Below are positions 58,975 to 64,000 of a stretch of 64,000 nucleotides of DNA, piece by piece. The stretch comes from Castanea sativa (lineage: Eukaryota; Streptophyta; Magnoliopsida; Fagales; Fagaceae): assembly GCF_040712315.1 (NCBI RefSeq), contig NC_134018.1, forward strand, positions 47,431,335 to 47,495,334, read 5' to 3'. The notes beneath the pieces were generated by a model. It saw nothing but the letters and a program-made list of their open reading frames with translations, did no database searches and had not been told where the DNA came from. Position numbers and translations under genes: made by a program. Within the stretch, counting starts at the first letter, position 1, and every line of letters starts with the position of its first letter.

Positions 58975-59328
58975 AGGACAAAATGAGGATATACTCCTTT
59001 CGGCGAAAAGTTCCAGCAAAATATCTCAATTTTGAAACTATCTAGCGATATGCACCTGTTTTGAAACTTGATTTTATTAAAATCAAGTTTCAGTGTAGAA
59101 CTCAAGTTTTTTGAAAATTTTCAAGTGGAACTCAAGTTCCATGAACGCGAGTTCCTTGAATGGAACTCGAGTTTCACAATTTTTTTTTTTTTTTTTTAAG
59201 TTTAATTTGCATATAACTTGATTTTCTAAAAATCTAGTTTTAAAATAAGGGCATATTGCTAAATAGTTTAAAAAATGGGGCATTTTTTAGAATTTTTCGC
59301 CAAAAGGGGTATATCCCCATTTTGGCCT
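58975..59328. mobile_element. 354-bp MITE with about 38-bp inverted repeats
   Basis: The left aggacaaaatgaggatatac continues ctcctttcggcgaaaagttc. The right end in reverse complement is aggccaaaatggggatatac then cccttttggcgaaaaattc. TGAAT flanks both sides (58970-58974, 59329-59333). Inside, 59063-59091 is a perfect 29-base palindrome around a single T (gaaacttgatttta arms). It is a fold-back element whose superfamily is unclear from a 5-bp duplication. Confidence 0.8.
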
Positions 59329-59716
59329 TGAATGGCATATAGTAAGAGGCCAACTATATTTGTTAGTTGCACAGTCATCCATTTCAATGGGAAAAAAATG
59401 CAAATGTAATAGACTATCAAAAGGACCTAAAATTTGCATAATCACTAAAATTGGAACTCTTGTTCTATTTGCGCATCAATAGAATATAGTGCACGAAAAT
59501 TTATTAGTCAGCCAGCAAATTACAATTCGAAATGGTGGAAATTTCACATCTAAGAGAGAAATTACCACTACAAGTCAAGGGGCTAATCATTAATTTAAAT
59601 GCCCCAATTTTGAGAAATCACTAAGAAAATTGCAAATATGCATGAATCAAAATCATAGAAAAGAAAAAGAAACGTCAAGCAATAAACTTTGATAGAAATT
59701 GCTTTCTCCATAACAA
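59329..59716. other. Downstream region of the CASP-like pseudogene
   Basis: No gene recognised; on the minus strand it should include the 3' untranslated region of the CASP-like gene. Confidence 0.4.
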
Positions 59717-60843
59717 TCAAACTTTCTTTGGAAGTGCATATGAAATAACTGATAATATAGCAGTGCACACAAAGGCGAGAAGGAGGAGGCTAGCTGATGC
59801 ATATCCCTTCATGTCAAAAGATTTGTCAACCCCAAATGCATCAAATGTTGCCTTCAAATTTTCTGTAGCTCCAAATCCAGCAGCAGCACCTATGGCTAAT
59901 AGGTACGATATAACCTATACACAAGCAATTTTGGGTCAGACTCTCTACTACTCTTTCAATTGAATATCAAAAGAGAAATTTTTTTTTTTTTTTTGAAACC
60001 GTAATGAAGTTTCATTCATTGAAATAATAAAAAAAAAAGCTTTGGATTATATTAACTATAATATCTGCCTAGAGCATACTCAACATCATCACCATAGAAG
60101 AAAAGGCAAAAAATAAAAAAGAGTATACCTTGTCACCATAGAAATCAAATAGAATGCCGCCATCCCCACTTATTAACTATTAAGTTTTTTTTTTTTTTTT
60201 GAAACTCATGGGTTCCAGTTAGTTCAACTGGTAAAGTCTCTGATGGTTATTAACTATTAAGTGATTTTTCATTATAACGTGAAAAATTGATAATGCAATT
60301 TGTAAAAAGGTGTATTCCAATCCAATGACATTTGTAACAAACATATACCTGCAATAAAAGATTAAAGAAAAAGGTCGTTTATGGATCATCAACTAATTAA
60401 TTAGAGTCAATTAGGTATATTCTTTTTCTTTTTTCTTTTTTTGAGAAGGAGGTATATTCCTTTTAGTTGTTACAATTTTATTCTTTGTGAAATTATATGC
60501 TTTTTATGAATAAATTTACTACAAAAAAAAATTAAAAAAAAAATACAATAATGCTGTCTATAAAATTTTTACAACAAATCTTAAGTAACATGCTATTATC
60601 GGCAGGTAAAAAATGTATAAATAATGGGGGCAGATTAAATAAAAATCTTTTGAAAATTTACAGCACTTGCCTATAGGCAATAATATCATTAAACCGTACT
60701 GTGGACTCTTGAAATTCGATATACACTTTAGCCGTGCTAAGAACTTTGAGTGATATTAAAAGGAGAAAAAATTGAAGGCTTTCAATAATAAAAGAGTGAC
60801 ATTTCGCGAAGCTGAGGACATCCGTGGTGCCATTCTCGACCAA
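59717..60843 (-). pseudogene. CASP-like membrane protein gene, disrupted
   Basis: Three minus-strand exons: 60843-60671, 60348-60129, 59914-59717. The codons read ...LLISLKVLSTAKV...NDIIAYR | YMFVTNVIGLEYTFLQIALS ... SGDGGILFDFYGDK | VISYLLAIGAAAGFGATENL ... YASASLLLLAFVCTAI ... PKKV stop. This is the four-helix CASP-like (DUF588) plan, related to Casparian-strip scaffold proteins of the plasma membrane. Intron 1 has an unusual GC donor (AG|GCAAGT) with AG acceptor; intron 2 is GT-AG. Exon 2 is broken by an apparent 7-bp duplication and a 61-bp retroposed insertion (60186-60246) that brings an in-frame TAA. Likely a recent loss, since all other codons are intact. Confidence 0.82.
60186..60246 (-). 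mobile_element. 61-bp retroposed insertion with poly-A
   Basis: Flanked by a perfect 16-bp direct repeat TTATTAACTATTAAGT (60170-60185, 60247-60262). On the minus strand it ends in about 15 A. Its other part is the complement of a SINE head (ggttccagttagttcaactg; compare 57228-57250). The long target duplication and poly-A are marks of LINE-driven retroposition. Confidence 0.82.
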
Positions 60844-61019
60844 AATTCCTTATGCTGGGATTGGCCTATTTAGCTCTCAATTTATAACCTACTCAAGAGT
60901 CTTAGCTACTACTCCCTTTGGCCTCATCACTAAGAACTCCGCCAAGGCAACTGGCCCCATCCAAGTGCCCCCACACAAATGGTTTACTTTGAAATTCTGG
61001 CAGAGTTGAGATCATTTAC
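60844..61019. other. Upstream side of the CASP-like pseudogene
   Basis: Expected promoter/leader of the minus-strand gene. No TATA box is clear to me. Confidence 0.35.
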
Positions 61020-61310
61020 CCAAAACATGCAACATATATCTAGGTTTCAGTTAATAGAAACAACTTATTTGTTTTTATCAATTTTTTTAGATAAAGTAAC
61101 AATAAATGTTTTAACAAAACATGCTACGTGCATTTTAGATAAAATATCAATAATTGTTTCAACAAAACATGCAACACGCATTTAACTGACCTAAGTTTCA
61201 GTTAATAGAGATAACTTTTTTTTAATCAATTTCTTTAGATAAATTTATGATAAATGCTTTAACAAAACATGCAACATGCATTTTAGATAAAATAACAATA
61301 AAAGTAAAAA
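61020..61310. repeat. 150-bp direct repeat with aacaaaacatgcaac subunits
   Basis: aggtttcagttaatagaaac (61042) and aagtttcagttaatagagat (61192) start two units. Within them aacaaaacatgc.ac.tgcatttta occurs at about 61112, 61162 and 61260. It abuts the truncated end of the LINE. Confidence 0.75.
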
Positions 61311-61325
61311 TCAAACGAAGAATGG

Positions 61326-61964
61326 ATGGTCATGGTTCGGGACAAATGTGGTTTTAAACATGGTCTATTTGTGTCGAGTAATGGTTCAAGTGGTGGATTG
61401 GCAATGTTTTCGAAGGAAAATGTCAAACTAGATATCCAAACTTTCTCTATGTCTCATATTGATGCTTGGGTGGATGGAGGATCTGGAGTGGGATGGTGGC
61501 ATTTAACGAGTTTCTATTGGAACCCAAAAACTGGGAGGAGACCAAAATCATGGGCAAAGTTAAAGCATTTGCGTACTACTTCTTCATTACCTTGGTTAGT
61601 CATTGGGGATTTTAATGAGCTTATGGGGATGTCTGAGAAGGAAGGGGGTAGTAACAGATCGAGGCAGCAAATGGAAAATTTTGTTGAAATGGTTAATTGG
61701 TGTGGTCTCAGAGAAATTGGTTTTATTGGCCCAAAATTTACATGGTTGTATGAATGGAGTGATGGATCTCAAATTAGAGAACGTTTGGATAGAGCTCTTG
61801 CTACAACTGATTGGGTGAGTCTATTTCCCATGGCACATCTGCACCATCTAATTTCATCAGCCTCAGATCATTCTCCTTTGGTGCTGCGTTTTGTGAGAAA
61901 AACAACTGCCAAAAAAGCAAAAAAGCCTTTTAGATTCGAATCTATATGGCTTAAGGACTCATAG
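61326..61964 (+). pseudogene. LINE AP-type endonuclease, N-terminally truncated
   Basis: 212 codons with SSNGSSGGLAMF, WWHLTSFYWNP, the catalytic-core WLVIGDFNELM, GFIGPKFTW, RERLDRAL and SDHSPLVL, the standard C-terminal blocks of L1 apurinic-type endonucleases that nick target DNA. The first strand and its catalytic residues are missing. A TAG at 61962-61964 falls within FRFESIWLKDS where the frame should continue. Confidence 0.9.
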
Positions 61965-63720
61965 TGTGAGGAGGTGGTCATGGATGCTTGCTCTAAAGGT
62001 TTAGCTTCTCCAACTAATTTCCCATTGTTGCTTGTCTAAATGCTTGCAAGTCTCGGCTGGATGCTTGGAACAAGATGGAGTTCGGGCATGTAGGTAGGAC
62101 AATTGCTGGATTACAAAACATTTGGAATGGCTTGAATTGCAACCGAGTTCTCCAAGCACCATCCAGGATATGAGAAGAACCAGAATTGAACTTAACTATT
62201 GGCATGAGAAGGAGGGCACTATGTGGCATCAACGGTCCATAATTAATTGGTTTCAATCTAGAGATAGGAACACCGGTTTTTTTCATGTCAAAGCATCATC
62301 AAGGTAGAAGAAAAACCACATGGAGGGATTGTTGGATGCACAGGGTGTATGGCAGGAGGATGAAGAGTTAATGGGTGAGATTGTAGTGGACTATTATACA
62401 GATTTGTTCACTTCCAATAACCCGACAGATTGTGATGAGATACTAGGAGTAGTGCAGCCAAGGGTCACTTCTAATATGAATCAGAAGCTTACAATGGAGT
62501 TTACTGCAGATGAAGTTAATGTGGCATTGAAGCAGATGTACCTTCTTAAGGCACCAGGGCCAGATAGTATGCCTCATCTATTTTATCAACATTTTTGACC
62601 AAAAATTGGAGAGGTAGTTACACGTACTATCCTTGATTTTCTTAATCTTGGGCTAACCCTGCCTAATTTTAATGAAACCCATATTGTTCTTATTCCAAAG
62701 GTTAAGGAACCAAAGAATGTGACTGATTATAGGCTTATAAGTTTATGTAATGTAGTGTTTAAAATTGTATCAAAAGCTATTGCAAATAGAATGAAGAAAT
62801 TTCTTCCATCCATTATTAGTGTTACCCAAAGTGCTTTTGTGCATGGAAGGTTAATTACTGATAATATGTTGGTTGCTTTTGAAGCAATGCACCATATCAA
62901 CCAAAAGAAGGGAGGGAAGATGGGTAATATGGCTTTGAAATTGGACATGAGTAAGGCCTATGATAGGATGGAATGGATTTGGTTGGAGAAAATAATGAAT
63001 AGGTTGGGGTTTGATGAGAAATGGAGGAAGTTGGTCATGCAGTGTGTCACAACAGTTACTTATTCAGTAAGGATAAATGGGAAACTAAAAGGGCATATTA
63101 CCCCAACTAGGGGTATACGTCAGGGTGATCCTTTATCACCATACCTTTTCCTTTTATGTGTTGAAGGTCTTTCTTCTCTAATTAAGAAGGCTGTGGTTGA
63201 TGGCGTGATGGAAGGGTTAGTAATTTGTGGGTGTGGGGGCGGGGGGGGGGGGGGGGCTAGACTTTCTCATTTATTTTTTGCTGATGATAGTCTCATTTTT
63301 TGCAAGGCATCAATTGAAGAGTGTAATTCCCTACAGAGAATTCTCACTGTATATGAAGAAGCTTCTGGACAGCAACTGAACCGTGCAAAAACCTCTTTAT
63401 TTTTTAGTAGCAACACACCAGATGGCAATTAACAAGATATAAAGAGCAAGTTTGGGGCACAAGTGTTAAGACAGCATGAGAAGTATTTAGGCCTTCCATC
63501 CTTAGTTGGCAAAAATAATAGGAACTCTTTTAATGCCATAAAGTAGAAACTTAGTAAGAAACTTGAGGGATGGAAAGAGAAGTTGCTATCTAAAACTGGA
63601 AAAGAGGTGCTAATAAAATCTGTAGCTCAAGCCATTCTAACATACACAATGGGGTGTTTTAAAATTCCGGATTCTCTTTGTGATGAAATGACTAGTATGA
63701 TTCGAAATTTCTAATGGGGC
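61965..63720 (+). pseudogene. LINE reverse transcriptase, broken
   Basis: Pieces in order: 62122-62305 (RDRNTGFFHVKASSR), 62320-62598 (KAPGPDSMPHLFYQHF), 62719-63432. The last has YRLISLCNV, the LKLDMSKAYDRMEW region, RGIRQGDPLSPYLFLLCVE, the catalytic FADDS and ASGQQLNRAKT. It continues in fragments with KYLGLPSLVGKNN and GWKEKLLSKTGKE. Stops at 62305, 62596 and 63430, a frameshift near 62038, and a 16-G run (63241-63256) in place of a short conserved linker show inactivity. Confidence 0.92.
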
Positions 63721-64000
63721 CAAAAAAGGGATGAAAAGGAAGATGGCATGGCTTAATTGAGATAAGTTGTGTGATTCAAAGGTAGAGGGTGGTTTGGGCT
63801 TTCGCCAATTAAAACAGTTTAATTTGGCTTTACTTGCCAAATAGGGGTGAAGACTTCAAACTCAGCATGAGTCACTAGTATATCGTGTGTATAAGGCGAA
63901 GTATTTTCCATGCACTAACTTCATTCATGTCTCTCTCGGTACACATCCATCATACACATGGAGACGCTTAATGGCTACCCAACATTTGGTGAAAAAAGGG

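Larger units (their letters stand above)
61311..64000 (+). mobile_element. 5'-truncated L1-type LINE, runs off window
   Basis: Homology to the LINE second ORF starts abruptly inside the endonuclease domain, so ORF1 and the first endonuclease part are missing. Endonuclease and reverse transcriptase follow in order, with the connection region at 63430-63720. The 3' end and poly-A are beyond the window. 5' truncation is usual for LINEs because reverse transcription stops early. Confidence 0.9.

Overview
The window is nuclear DNA of a flowering plant. It has AT-rich intergenic DNA, GT-AG introns, plant-specific families (F-box with F-box-associated domain, DC1/C1-like zinc proteins, a CASP-like membrane protein), and dense Ty3/gypsy, hAT, SINE, LINE and MITE copies. 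A woody eudicot, possibly Fagaceae, is my impression from the repeat style only; nothing here proves it.

Layout. 1-4640 is the 3' part of a plus-oriented Tat-lineage Ty3/gypsy element: 151-bp tandem repeats, a decayed antisense gene, and the 3' LTR. 5921-8755 is an HSP70 pseudogene. 9566-17437 is a direct tandem duplication of about 3.9 kb carrying an F-box gene: copy 1 is open, copy 2 has two nonsense codons. The duplication breakpoint lies inside a second, partial HSP70 relic and shows 3-bp microhomology. 19155-19535 (minus) holds a 63-aa, two-exon microprotein gene resembling the UQCC6/BRAWNIN (DUF4535) family. 19735-43200 is a DC1 gene cluster built from repeated units. It has two open DC1 genes (20484-21218, 28553-29290) and degenerate flanks without genes, and is peppered with MITEs. 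A 9.6-kb gypsy element (30319-39934, TSD GCATG) is inserted in one flank.

The right third holds a non-autonomous hAT-like element split by a solo LTR (44500-45265, TSD AATAC), a 5.35-kb hAT element with a broken BED-finger transposase (45859-51209), and a third DC1 gene split by a 2.9-kb LTR-like insertion whose removal restores the reading frame. It also holds a SINE, two MITEs, a disrupted CASP-like gene, and a 5'-truncated L1-type LINE running off the right edge.

The most interesting object is the gypsy element at 30319-39934. On the strand opposite gag-pol it carries a complete three-exon gene (31561-34073, predicted 762 aa) with GT-AG introns, a TATA-like box and a coiled-coil C-terminus. 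The antisense frame is fully open, while gag-pol carries about seven nonsense codons and a truncated integrase. Extra antisense ORFs are known for Tat-lineage elements, but the role of this protein is not known to me. Few genes here look intact: F-box copy 1, two DC1 genes, the microprotein and the retrotransposon antisense gene.
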